The notes beneath the pieces were generated by a model, which saw only the letters and a list, made by a program, of their open reading frames with translations, had not been told where the DNA came from and did not search any database. From Rhodospirillaceae bacterium LM-1 (GTDB lineage: Bacteria > Pseudomonadota > Alphaproteobacteria > Rhodospirillales > WMHbin7): a stretch of 64,000 nt of DNA. Shown in pieces: positions 16,760 to 24,984 of the stretch (positions are counted from its first letter, which is position 1; the number at the start of each line of letters is the position of its first letter). Both the position numbers and the translations under genes were made by a program. Location of the stretch: the NCBI GenBank assembly GCA_902725215.1, contig CACUVI010000012.1, positions 194,501 through 258,500 of the forward strand. The letters are read 5' to 3'.

Positions 16760-17752
16760 ATGAGCTTCAAAGCCATTCTTTTGACCGAGGCCGAAGGCAA
16801 GGTCGCTTCCCAACTGACCACGCTGGAAGACAGCCAGTTGCCCGAGGGCGACGTGACGGTCGGCATCGAATACACCACCATCAATTACAAGGATGGATTG
16901 ATCCTGAGCGGGCTGGGCCGCATGGTGGCGAAATATCCGCATATTCCCGGCATCGATTTTTCGGGCACCGTTCTGGAGAGCGCCTCGGCCCAGTACAAGA
17001 AGGGCGACAAGGTAATCCTGACCGGCTGGCGGGTGGGCGAAAGCCATTGGGGCGGCATGTCGCAAAAGGCGCGCGTGAAGGCCGAATGGTTGGTTCCCAT
17101 GCCCGCTGGGTTGGATGTGAAGCGCGCCATGGCGCTGGGTACGGCGGGCTTTACCGCCATGCTGGCCGTGATGGCCCTGGAAGCGCACGGCATGTCTCCC
17201 AAGAAGGACGGCGAAGTGCTGGTGACGGGAGCGGCGGGCGGCGTCGGCAGCGTCGCTGTCGCCGTGTTGGCCAATCTGGGTTACCGCGTTGCCGCCGCTA
17301 CTGGGCGTCCTGAACAGCACGATTACCTTAAGTCGCTGGGAGCGGCCAGCATCGTCGATCGCAAGGAATTGTCGGAAGCCGCCAAAAAGCCTTTGCTGTC
17401 GGAACGCTGGATCGGCGCCATCGACAATGTGGGCGGCGCTTCGCTGGGCACCGTGCTGGCCTCGCTCAAGCATCGCTGCTCCTGCGCTTCTGTCGGCAAT
17501 GCCAGCGGCATCGAGTTGAACGCCACGGTCATTCCCTTCCTGTTGCGCGGCATCAATCTGCTGGGCATCGATTCGGGCGCCAGCCCCTTCGCCGAACGCG
17601 AAACCGCCTGGAAGCGCCTGGCCAAGGAAATGCCGATGGACAAGCTGGATGGCATGACCAGCACCGCCGGTCTGGCCGATCTGCCCGATCTGGCCAAGGC
17701 CATCTTGAAAGGCGAGATCAGGGGCCGCACGCTGATCGATGTGAACAGGTAG
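16760..17752 (+). CDS. acuI: Acrylyl-CoA reductase / YhdH-type quinone oxidoreductase
   Basis: 330 residues of the medium-chain dehydrogenase family. TTINYKDGLILSG and PGIDFSGTV near the start, GTAGFTAMLAVMALE, the nucleotide-binding VTGAAGGVGSVAVAVL and ATGRPEQHDYLKSLGA are characteristic of the YhdH/AcuI subfamily. It lacks the zinc-binding cysteines of alcohol dehydrogenases. AcuI reduces acrylyl-CoA to propionyl-CoA with NADPH and detoxifies acrylyl-CoA. The ribosome-binding site GAAGGAA is present 8 bases before the ATG. Confidence 0.87.
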   Translation: MSFKAILLTEAEGKVASQLTTLEDSQLPEGDVTVGIEYTTINYKDGLILSGLGRMVAKYPHIPGIDFSGTVLESASAQYKKGDKVILTGWRVGESHWGGMSQKARVKAEWLVPMPAGLDVKRAMALGTAGFTAMLAVMALEAHGMSPKKDGEVLVTGAAGGVGSVAVAVLANLGYRVAAATGRPEQHDYLKSLGAASIVDRKELSEAAKKPLLSERWIGAIDNVGGASLGTVLASLKHRCSCASVGNASGIELNATVIPFLLRGINLLGIDSGASPFAERETAWKRLAKEMPMDKLDGMTSTAGLADLPDLAKAILKGEIRGRTLIDVNR

Positions 17753-17860
17753 TTCAGATGCTTCCGGGGGGACTCGATTCACGCGGGCAAGGCCCGCGCG
17801 CAAGCCTCCTGGTTTGCGGGAGCCAAGGGATGCGGAGCATCCCGCCCGGCGTTTGAGGGG

Positions 17861-19051
17861 CTAATCCAATTGGAAGAACAGCGCTTTCAGATAGGCGGAT
17901 TCGGGAAGGTGGGGATGGACCGGATGGTCCGGCCCAGCGAAGCCTTGGTGAAGGATGCGGCCCTGGCGTCGGCCTAGGCCCTGCACGCATTCTTTCAAGA
18001 ACATCTCGGGCGTCATATGGTGCGAGCAGGAGGCCAGGACCAGGAAGCCGCCCGGTTCAACCAGGGCTTGGCACAGTCGGGCCAACTTGCGATAGCCCTT
18101 GGCGCCCTGGGCCAGATCTTTCTTCGATTTGACGAAGGCGGGCGGATCGGCGATCACCAGCCCGAATTTCTCGCCCTTGCTTGCGGCCTTTTCCAGATAA
18201 TCGAAGGCTTCCGTTTTTTCGAACGCCATCTTGTCGCCGACGCCATTCTTGTCGCCCGCCAAGCGCGCCAGGGAAAGCGCTTGTTCCGACCGGTCGGCGC
18301 AGAGAACCGATTCGGCGCCGTTCAAGGCGGCCAGCACGCCGAAACCTCCGGCATAGCTGTAAAGGTCAAGGACGCGCCGCCCCTTGGCCAAACGGGCCGC
18401 CATGGCGCGGTTGGGCCTTTGATCGTAGAACCAGCCGGTTTTCTGACCCGCATTGGGGTCGGCAAGAAAGACGGCGCCATTTTCCGAAAGCTCGAACGGA
18501 CCATCCAACTGGCCCTTCAGGACTTCGAAGCCGGACTCCAAACCTTCCAGGCGGCGGATTGGGCTGCTGGCATCCCAGATGATGACGCGCGGAGATAGCA
18601 GAGCCTCGAGAGCCTCCAGCAGCAAGGGGCGCAGGGTTTCGGCGCCGGCGCTGTTGGCTTGGATGGTCACGATATCGTCGAAACGGTCGATGATCAGGCC
18701 CGGCAGAAGATCGGCTTCGGCATGGATCAGGCGGTAATAGGGCCGCTCGAAAAGCGAGTCGCGAAGTTTAAGCGACTGTTCAATAAGGCTTTTAATAAAA
18801 TGGCCGTCGATGGGTTGGCATGGATCGCGCGTTAGAAGGCGGGCCGCGATCAAGCTGTGGGGGTTGAAATAGGCCGAACCCAAGGCCTCGTCCCCCGCAT
18901 CGACAAGACGGACCAACGAGCCGGGGGCAAGGCTTTTGGCCTGCTCGGTCATCTCCACTTCGTTGGAGAATATCCAGGGATGACCGGCTCTTAGGCGGCT
19001 GCTGCGGCCCTTTTGCAGGCGGATCGGGGGGAGGGAGTCTGGCTTTGTCAT
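17861..19051 (-). CDS. rlmI: 23S rRNA (cytosine-C5)-methyltransferase, RlmI family
   Basis: 396 residues: an N-terminal PUA-like domain (LQKGRSSRLRAGHPWIFSNEV), an RLL-type middle (ERPYYRLIHAEADLLPGLIIDRFDD), and a Rossmann methyltransferase with VLDLYSYAGGFGVLAAL and VIADPPAFVKSK, where PPAF is the catalytic loop region. The C-terminus holds LASCSHHMTPEMF, the S-adenosylmethionine-dependent m5C motif with a conserved cysteine. RlmI methylates C1962 of 23S rRNA in E. coli. It is divergent from the cco genes; the 108 bp after its stop contain only GC-rich inverted fragments. Confidence 0.88.
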   Translation of the reverse strand: MTKPDSLPPIRLQKGRSSRLRAGHPWIFSNEVEMTEQAKSLAPGSLVRLVDAGDEALGSAYFNPHSLIAARLLTRDPCQPIDGHFIKSLIEQSLKLRDSLFERPYYRLIHAEADLLPGLIIDRFDDIVTIQANSAGAETLRPLLLEALEALLSPRVIIWDASSPIRRLEGLESGFEVLKGQLDGPFELSENGAVFLADPNAGQKTGWFYDQRPNRAMAARLAKGRRVLDLYSYAGGFGVLAALNGAESVLCADRSEQALSLARLAGDKNGVGDKMAFEKTEAFDYLEKAASKGEKFGLVIADPPAFVKSKKDLAQGAKGYRKLARLCQALVEPGGFLVLASCSHHMTPEMFLKECVQGLGRRQGRILHQGFAGPDHPVHPHLPESAYLKALFFQLD

Positions 19052-19136
19052 GGGCGGACTGTGGCTTTTCCGGTCCCATTAGGCAAGAAATTGCAGCAGG
19101 GCAACGTGACGGAAATCTCATAAAAAGTGGGTCGGT

Positions 19137-19150
19137 TTGATCCAGATCAA
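19137..19150. promoter_or_regulatory. FNR/FixK-type box controlling ccoNOQP
   Basis: TTGATCCAGATCAA is a perfect TTGAT-N4-ATCAA site. A -10-like CATAGT at 19173-19178 begins 29.5 bp from the box centre, the spacing of a class II FNR/Crp promoter, giving a predicted start near 19185. The resulting leader of about 200 nt contains a UUCG-loop hairpin (19331-19344, CGGCC-TTCG-GGCCG). Control of cbb3 oxidase by FNR/FixK under low oxygen is well established. Confidence 0.85.
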
Positions 19151-19381
19151 TGGCCGGGGCGAATTCGCGGGGCATAGTCCCGCAGCCTGAGTGTGGTTAA
19201 CGGGTAGGTATATCCGTTGTTCAACTAGGCATTGGGCCGAAGGGGATTAGGCCTCCAAGTTGGGGAATTGTCTCGTCGGTCCAAGTATCTGGGCCACCTA
19301 AAAAATAAGGGCCTGGATCGAATCGAGTGGCGGCCTTCGGGCCGTCGGGGGAGTTATTTTCGGTCGAAACAGGAGTTCGGC

Positions 19382-20848
19382 ATGACCCAAGCGACCTATA
19401 TGGACGCGACCCCATACCAGGACGACCTCGTCAAGAAGTTCGTGCTTGCCGCGACTTTTTGGGGGATCGTCGGTTTCCTGGTTGGCGTTGTGATCGCATC
19501 GCAGCTGGCTTTTCCGGCGTTGAACCTTGGCCTCGAGTGGACCTCGTTCGGACGTCTTCGTCCCGTCCACACATCGGCGGTCATTTTTGCTTTCGGCGGC
19601 AACGTGCTGTTCGCCACCACCTTCTTTGTGGTCCAACGGACCTGCAAGGTGGGGCTGTACGGCGGCGCTGCTCTCGGCAGCTTCGTTTTCTACGCCTTTC
19701 AGGCGCTGATCGTGGTTGCGGCCTCGACCTATGTTCTGGGCTTCACCCAGGGCAAGGAATATGCTGAACCCGAATGGTTCGGCGACCTGTTCCTGACGGT
19801 CATCTGGGTCGTCTATCTGATCGTGTTCGTGGGTACGCTGTATAAGCGCAAGGAACCCCACATCTATGTGGCCAACTGGTTCTTCCTGGCCATGATCATC
19901 ACGATCGCCCTTCTGCACCTCGGCAACAACCTTGCCGTCCCGACCGGTTTCTTCGGCGGTTCGTGGCTGAAGAGCTACAACATCTATTCCGGCGTTCAGG
20001 ATGCCATGACGCAGTGGTGGTACGGCCACAATGCGGTGGGCTTCTTCCTGACGGCTGGCTTCCTCGGCATTATGTACTATTTCGTGCCGAAGCGGGCCGA
20101 GCGTCCGGTTTACTCCTACCGTCTGTCGATCGTGCACTTCTGGGCCCTGATCTTCCTCTACATCTGGGCCGGTCCGCACCATCTGCATTACACGGCTCTG
20201 CCCGATTGGACGCAGACGCTGGGCATGACCTTCTCGGTGATGCTGTGGATGCCCTCGTGGGGCGGCATGATCAACGGTCTGATGACGCTGTCGGGTTCTT
20301 GGGAAAAGCTGCGCACCGATCCGGTGATCCGCTTCCTGGTGGCCTCGATCGGCTTCTACGGCATGAGCACCTTCGAAGGTCCCGCCATGTCGATCAAGGC
20401 CGTGAACTCGCTGTCGCACTACACCGACTGGACCGTCGGCCACGTGCATTCGGGCGCCTTGGGTTGGGTGGCTTTCGTTTCCTTCGGCGCGCTGTACTAT
20501 CTGGTGCCCGTGCTGTGGAAGCGTGAACGCCTCTACTCGATGCGTTTGGTCAGCTACCACTTCTGGATCGCCACCATCGGTATCGTGCTCTACATCACTG
20601 CGATGTGGATCTCGGGCATCATGCAAGGCTTGATGTGGCGTTCGTACGATGACCTTGGCTTCCTGCAGTACTCGTTCATCGAGACGGTGGCGGCCATGCA
20701 TCCGTACTACGTGATCCGCGCTGCGGGCGGGCTTTTGTTCCTGGCCGGTGGCCTGATCATGGCCTACAACTTCATCCAGACCATCGCGGGCAACCTGCGT
20801 GACGAAGAGCCTTACGAGGCCCCCGTCGCTGCAGCGGCTCGTGGTTAA
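19382..20848 (+). CDS. ccoN: cbb3-type cytochrome c oxidase catalytic subunit I
   Basis: 488 residues from the ATG at 19382, which has an AGGAG ribosome-binding site; an upstream in-frame extension was rejected. About twelve transmembrane helices. [16 protein letters not shown] holds a low-spin haem histidine, [16 protein letters not shown] the CuB/tyrosine region, [13 protein letters not shown] the two CuB histidines, and [16 protein letters not shown] the high- and low-spin haem ligands. It reduces O2 with high affinity and pumps protons. First gene of ccoNOQP. Confidence 0.98.
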   Translation: MTQATYMDATPYQDDLVKKFVLAATFWGIVGFLVGVVIASQLAFPALNLGLEWTSFGRLRPVHTSAVIFAFGGNVLFATTFFVVQRTCKVGLYGGAALGSFVFYAFQALIVVAASTYVLGFTQGKEYAEPEWFGDLFLTVIWVVYLIVFVGTLYKRKEPHIYVANWFFLAMIITIALLHLGNNLAVPTGFFGGSWLKSYNIYSGVQDAMTQWWYGHNAVGFFLTAGFLGIMYYFVPKRAERPVYSYRLSIVHFWALIFLYIWAGPHHLHYTALPDWTQTLGMTFSVMLWMPSWGGMINGLMTLSGSWEKLRTDPVIRFLVASIGFYGMSTFEGPAMSIKAVNSLSHYTDWTVGHVHSGALGWVAFVSFGALYYLVPVLWKRERLYSMRLVSYHFWIATIGIVLYITAMWISGIMQGLMWRSYDDLGFLQYSFIETVAAMHPYYVIRAAGGLLFLAGGLIMAYNFIQTIAGNLRDEEPYEAPVAAAARG

Positions 20849-20858
20849 GGGGGTGGCA

Positions 20859-21581
20859 ATGTTTAGCCATAAAATCTTCGAAACCAACGCCCTCGTCCTG
20901 ATCGTCGGCATCGTCGTTTCCGTGGCGATCGGCGGTCTGGTGGAGATCATTCCGCTGTTCACCATTGAGAACACGATCGAGAAGGTGGAAGGGGTTCGCC
21001 CCTACTCGCCCCTCGAGCTGGCTGGCCGCAGCATCTACGTCCGTGAAGGATGCTACAACTGCCACAGCCAGATGATCCGTCCTTTCCGTGACGAGGTGGA
21101 GCGCTACGGCCACTACAGCCTCGCGGCTGAAAGCCAGTACGACCATCCCTTCCAGTGGGCGTCCAAGCGCACGGGTCCCGATTTGGCTCGTGTGGGCGGA
21201 AAGTACTCGAACGACTGGCACGTAAAGCACATGGTCAACCCGCGCAGCGTCGTCTCGCAGTCGATCATGCCGACTTACGCCCATATGCAGCGTCCTTTGG
21301 CCGGCATCAACTATATTGCCGGTGAAATGAAGACCCTGCGCCTTGTGGGGACGCCATACACCGACGAGCAGATCGCCAACGCGGTCGCCGATCTCGAGGC
21401 TCAGGCCAAGGGTGGCGATGCGGCCAAGGCGGTTGAAGCCCGCTACCCGAAGGCCAAGATCGGCGACTTCGACGGCAAGCCTGAAGTTATCAGCGAGATG
21501 GACGCTTTGATCGCCTATCTCCAGATGCTGGGCACGCTGGTCGATTTCAAGTCGGTCAAGCCTGAGCTGGTAAACCGGTAA
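20859..21581 (+). CDS. ccoO: cbb3-type cytochrome c oxidase mono-haem subunit II
   Basis: 240 residues starting [17 protein letters not shown]; the ATG at 20859 is 10 bases after the ccoN stop with a GGGGG ribosome-binding site. One N-terminal membrane anchor, then the haem site [14 protein letters not shown] and the axial methionine region SIMPTYAHM. It passes electrons from CcoP to CcoN. Confidence 0.97.
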   Translation: MFSHKIFETNALVLIVGIVVSVAIGGLVEIIPLFTIENTIEKVEGVRPYSPLELAGRSIYVREGCYNCHSQMIRPFRDEVERYGHYSLAAESQYDHPFQWASKRTGPDLARVGGKYSNDWHVKHMVNPRSVVSQSIMPTYAHMQRPLAGINYIAGEMKTLRLVGTPYTDEQIANAVADLEAQAKGGDAAKAVEARYPKAKIGDFDGKPEVISEMDALIAYLQMLGTLVDFKSVKPELVNR

Positions 21582-21595
21582 AGGGGAGTCGGGGC

Positions 21596-21745
21596 GTGTC
21601 CGCCACAGAACTATATCAGTGGGCGCGCCCCTTATGGACGGTTTGGATTTTCGTAGTCTTCATCGGGATTGTTGCGTGGGCTTTCTGGCCGAAAAATAAG
21701 GCTAAGTTGGAAGAGCACGCAAACATCCCCTTGAAGGACGATTGA
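21596..21745 (+). CDS. ccoQ: cbb3 oxidase subunit CcoQ (small membrane protein)
   Basis: A 49-residue ORF with a GTG start, between ccoO and ccoP. The translation begins MSATELYQWARPLWTVWIFV, continues as one transmembrane helix, and has the family's AFWPKNK motif at the membrane boundary before a charged tail ending PLKDD. CcoQ stabilises the oxidase. A GGGGAG ribosome-binding site precedes the start. Confidence 0.93.
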   Translation: MSATELYQWARPLWTVWIFVVFIGIVAWAFWPKNKAKLEEHANIPLKDD

Positions 21746-21759
21746 ACGAGGAGCGGTCG

Positions 21760-22626
21760 ATGGCTAACGTCGAAAAGGATCTCATCTCCGGTCAGAATAC
21801 GACCGGTCATGAGTGGGATGGCATCAAGGAGCTCGATACTCCGCTGCCGAAATGGTGGGTTTACATTTTCTGGGCCTGCATTGTGTGGTCGATCGGATAC
21901 TATGTCGTGTATCCCTCGATCCCCTTCCTGGGCAGCTACACCAAGGGCATGTTCCAGTACAGCTCGCGCAACGAGCTGACCAAGGATCTGGCGGCCCAGG
22001 CGGCACAGCGTGGCGCTTGGCTCAAGGACTTCCAGGGTAAGGAAGCCGCGGACATCGCCAAGGATGAGAAACTGCTGCGCTATGCAATGGCGGGCGGCAA
22101 GGCGGCCTTCAACGAAAACTGCGCTCCGTGCCACGGCGTCGGCGGTGCTGGTTCGTTGGGTTTCGCCAACCTGACCGACGACGAATGGATCTGGGGCGGC
22201 AAGCTCGAACAGATTCAGCAGACCATCACCCACGGCATCCGTTCGGATGACGCCGATGGCCGCATGCAGGAAATGACCAAGTTCGGTGTCGATGGCGTTC
22301 TGAAAGCCGCCGAAATCGATCAGGTTGCCGACTTTATCGTTGGCCTGAGCACGGGTAAGGCGGATGCCGCCGCTCCTGGCGCTCAGCTTTTCGCCGACAA
22401 CTGCGTGGCCTGTCATGGCGAAGGCGGCGTGGGCAATCAGGACATGGGCGCTCCGGCGCTTAACAACGCCATTTTCACTCAGGTTAAGGGTGACAAGGCG
22501 TCGATCGTGGCACAGGTGACCAATCCCAAGCATGGCGTTATGCCGGCCTGGGGCGCTCGCCTGCCCGCCGAGACCATCAAGATGCTGGCCATCTACGTCC
22601 ACTCGTTGGGCGGTGGTCAGAAGTAA
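21760..22626 (+). CDS. ccoP: cbb3-type cytochrome c oxidase di-haem subunit III
   Basis: 288 residues from the ATG at 21760 (GAGGAG ribosome-binding site). N-terminal HEWDGIKELDTPLPKWW and one membrane helix, then two cytochrome c domains with CAPCHG and CVACHG. The WDGI-ELDTPLPxWW motif is diagnostic for CcoP. It takes electrons from soluble cytochromes and hands them to CcoO. Confidence 0.97.
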   Translation: MANVEKDLISGQNTTGHEWDGIKELDTPLPKWWVYIFWACIVWSIGYYVVYPSIPFLGSYTKGMFQYSSRNELTKDLAAQAAQRGAWLKDFQGKEAADIAKDEKLLRYAMAGGKAAFNENCAPCHGVGGAGSLGFANLTDDEWIWGGKLEQIQQTITHGIRSDDADGRMQEMTKFGVDGVLKAAEIDQVADFIVGLSTGKADAAAPGAQLFADNCVACHGEGGVGNQDMGAPALNNAIFTQVKGDKASIVAQVTNPKHGVMPAWGARLPAETIKMLAIYVHSLGGGQK

Positions 22627-22666
22627 GACAGCGTGTGGGCCTTTGGCCTGCGCGTTTGAAATCGGA

Positions 22667-22702
22667 GCCGCCGCCCTCGTCTTGGGGCGGCGGTTTCCGT
22701 TT
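22667..22702 (+). terminator. Terminator after ccoNOQP
   Basis: A nine-base stem CCGCCGCCC / GGGCGGCGG with an eight-base loop is followed by TTTCCGTTTT. It separates the oxidase structural genes from ccoGHIS. Confidence 0.8.
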
Positions 22703-23015
22703 TGACCGGGCAAGGCTGTGTAACCAAAGTCACTTACGCGGCGGCCCGTCTCTGCTACGAAACAACTGGATTGTCAGTTGCTGCGTGGCTAATATGCAGG
22801 CTCTCTGGGGCTTGGGTTTGACAGCCCCGCCGCCAAGCGGCATCTCGCTCGCCACTGGGCGGCATACGCCAGCCGCCTTGCGGCATTCAACAGGTCGGTC
22901 GCCCAGCAAGGTGGCATGATGAAATGGCATGGCGGCCATGAGAATTCGCGCCTTCTGGCGCGTCATCCGGCGCATCACTCTGGCGCCAATTCGTGATCAG
23001 AACGGGACAGGATCC
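22703..23015. other. Intergenic region upstream of ccoG
   Basis: 313 bp with no convincing gene. It holds an interrupted inverted repeat CAACTG / CAGTTG (22765-22782) and a near-perfect 11-bp inverted repeat GAATTCGCGCC / GGCGCCAATTC (22942-22952 and 22982-22992) just before ccoG. No FNR box was found here, so ccoG may have its own promoter of another type. Confidence 0.4.
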
Positions 23016-24464
23016 ATGTCAGCGACGAAACCTTCCACGGCCAAGGTCAAGGGCAAGCAAAGCAAGCTGTATTCGGACTACGAAAAGCCCTATCCGCGCA
23101 ATGTGCAAGGCGTGTATCGAAAGTACAAGTGGCTGACATTGATCGTCCTTTTGGCGATTTACTATCTGTCGCCCTTCCTGCGTTGGGATCGCGGCCCCGG
23201 CGCTCCCGATCAAGCGATCCTGATCGACATGCCCGCCCGGCGCGCCTATTTCTTCTTTATCGAAATCTGGCCGCAGGAAATCTATTACCTGACCGGCCTT
23301 CTGATCATCGCCGCCATCGTCCTGTTCGCCGCAACCTCGCTGTTCGGCCGCGTCTGGTGCGGTTTTGCCTGCTTCCAGACGGTTTGGACCGATCTGTTCA
23401 TCTGGGTGGAATCACTGGTCGAGGGCGACCGCACGCACCGCATCCAGTTGGACAAGGGGCCTTGGAGCGGACGCAAGTTCGGCATCAAGCTGTTCAAGCA
23501 TTTCCTGTTCCTGATTGTCAGCTTTCTGACCGGCGGCGCCTGGGTATTGTATTTCAACGACGCGACGACGGTGATCTTCGAGATTTTCGAAGGCACGGCG
23601 GGCAGCGGCACTTATTTGTTCCTGTTCCTGTTCACCGCCACCACCTACATCATGGCGGGATGGGCGCGCGAGCAGGCTTGCATTTACATGTGCCCCTACG
23701 CTCGCTTCCAGGGTGCCATGCTCGATGACGAATCGCTGATCATCACCTATGAAAGCTGGCGCGGCGAACCCAGAGGGCATACCAAGCCCGGCCAGATGAA
23801 TTTCGAAGGCCGCGGCCATTGCGTGGATTGCAAAGCCTGCGTCCAGGCCTGCCCGACCGGCATCGACATTCGTGAAGGATCGCAGCTGGCCTGCATCAAT
23901 TGCGGATTGTGCGCCGACGCCTGCAACGAGGTGATGGACCGCTTCAAGCTGCCGCGCGGCCTGATCGCCTATGATTCGATCGCCAATCAAAAATATCGGG
24001 CGAAGGGCGAAAAACCGCAGGTGCATCTGCTGCGCCCGCGCACGCTGATTTACATCGCCGTGCTGGTAATCGTTTCCGCGATCATGGTTTTCTCGCTGGG
24101 CACCCGCGACCGGTTGAAGCTGAACGTGATCCACGAACGCGCCCCCTTATACTCGCGCATGTCGGATGGCGGCATCCGCAACGGCTATACGCTGAAGATT
24201 CTGAACATGGTCCGCGTGCCGCGCGAGATCACCTTCATCGTGGACGGCGTCAAGGTGTCCAAGACCTCGATCATCGGCCGCGAGAACGAAGGCGACAATC
24301 CGATCCTGCCCGTCAAGCCCGATCAGGTTGGCGATTACCGCGTCTTCCTGTCCGTGGCCCGCGAAGACGCGCCCAAGGGATCAGTGCCGATCACCATTAC
24401 CATTCACGACAGGCTGACCGGCGAAACGGCCAAGGCGTCCGACGTTTTTGCAGCGCCCGAGTAA
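23016..24464 (+). CDS. ccoG: CcoG/RdxA/FixG membrane ferredoxin, cbb3 maturation factor
   Basis: 482 residues from the ATG at 23016. Five or so membrane segments with WCGFACFQTVWTDLF and REQACIYMCPYARFQGAM, followed by a ferredoxin domain with two 4Fe-4S motifs (HCVDCKACVQACPTGIDI and CINCGLCADACNEVMD) and a C-terminal Ig-like domain after the last membrane helix. CcoG reduces Cu(II) to Cu(I) during assembly of the binuclear centre. It heads ccoGHIS. Confidence 0.96.
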   Translation: MSATKPSTAKVKGKQSKLYSDYEKPYPRNVQGVYRKYKWLTLIVLLAIYYLSPFLRWDRGPGAPDQAILIDMPARRAYFFFIEIWPQEIYYLTGLLIIAAIVLFAATSLFGRVWCGFACFQTVWTDLFIWVESLVEGDRTHRIQLDKGPWSGRKFGIKLFKHFLFLIVSFLTGGAWVLYFNDATTVIFEIFEGTAGSGTYLFLFLFTATTYIMAGWAREQACIYMCPYARFQGAMLDDESLIITYESWRGEPRGHTKPGQMNFEGRGHCVDCKACVQACPTGIDIREGSQLACINCGLCADACNEVMDRFKLPRGLIAYDSIANQKYRAKGEKPQVHLLRPRTLIYIAVLVIVSAIMVFSLGTRDRLKLNVIHERAPLYSRMSDGGIRNGYTLKILNMVRVPREITFIVDGVKVSKTSIIGRENEGDNPILPVKPDQVGDYRVFLSVAREDAPKGSVPITITIHDRLTGETAKASDVFAAPE

Positions 24465-24474
24465 AAGGAAATCG

Positions 24475-24975
24475 ATGTCCAAGGAACGTAAATCGGGTTG
24501 GTGGTATCCCTACATCTTCGTGGCCGGATTCATGGTTGTGGTCGCGGTGAACGGCGTCCTCATCTTTTCGGCGGTCAGCACCTTTTCGGGTCTGGAAACC
24601 GAGAACCATTACGAGAAGGGGAACACCTACAACAGGGATATCGCGCTGGCCCGCCAGCAAGAAGCCCTGGGCTGGCAAGTCGCGGCCAAGGTTGAAACCA
24701 TCGACCGCCAGGTCGCGGGCAGCCAGCGCCGAGTCTCCATTTTTGCCAGCTTCAAGGACAAGGATGGCAAGGCCATCGATGGCTTGGCGGTGCGCGCCCT
24801 TCTGATCCGTCCCACGGTGGCGGGCCACGATGTCAGCGTTCCCATGTCGCCCAAGGGCGACGGGCGCTATGCGACCGAGACGGAACTGGCCTTTCACGGG
24901 CTCTGGGACCTTCGCGTGGTTGCCATCGGCGAGAAAGACAGCTATCAACTGGCCGAACGCATTCAAATTCCGTAA
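24475..24975 (+). CDS. ccoH: FixH/CcoH family cbb3 assembly protein
   Basis: 166 residues starting MSKERKSGWWYPYIFVAGFM; an AAAGGAAA ribosome-binding site precedes it. One N-terminal membrane helix (about 11-35), then a periplasmic domain with TYNRDIALARQQEALGW, the FixH signature, and the end GLWDLRVVAIGEKDSYQ. It lies between ccoG and ccoI, its standard place. Confidence 0.92.
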   Translation: MSKERKSGWWYPYIFVAGFMVVVAVNGVLIFSAVSTFSGLETENHYEKGNTYNRDIALARQQEALGWQVAAKVETIDRQVAGSQRRVSIFASFKDKDGKAIDGLAVRALLIRPTVAGHDVSVPMSPKGDGRYATETELAFHGLWDLRVVAIGEKDSYQLAERIQIP

Positions 24976-24984
24976 CGGAGTAGC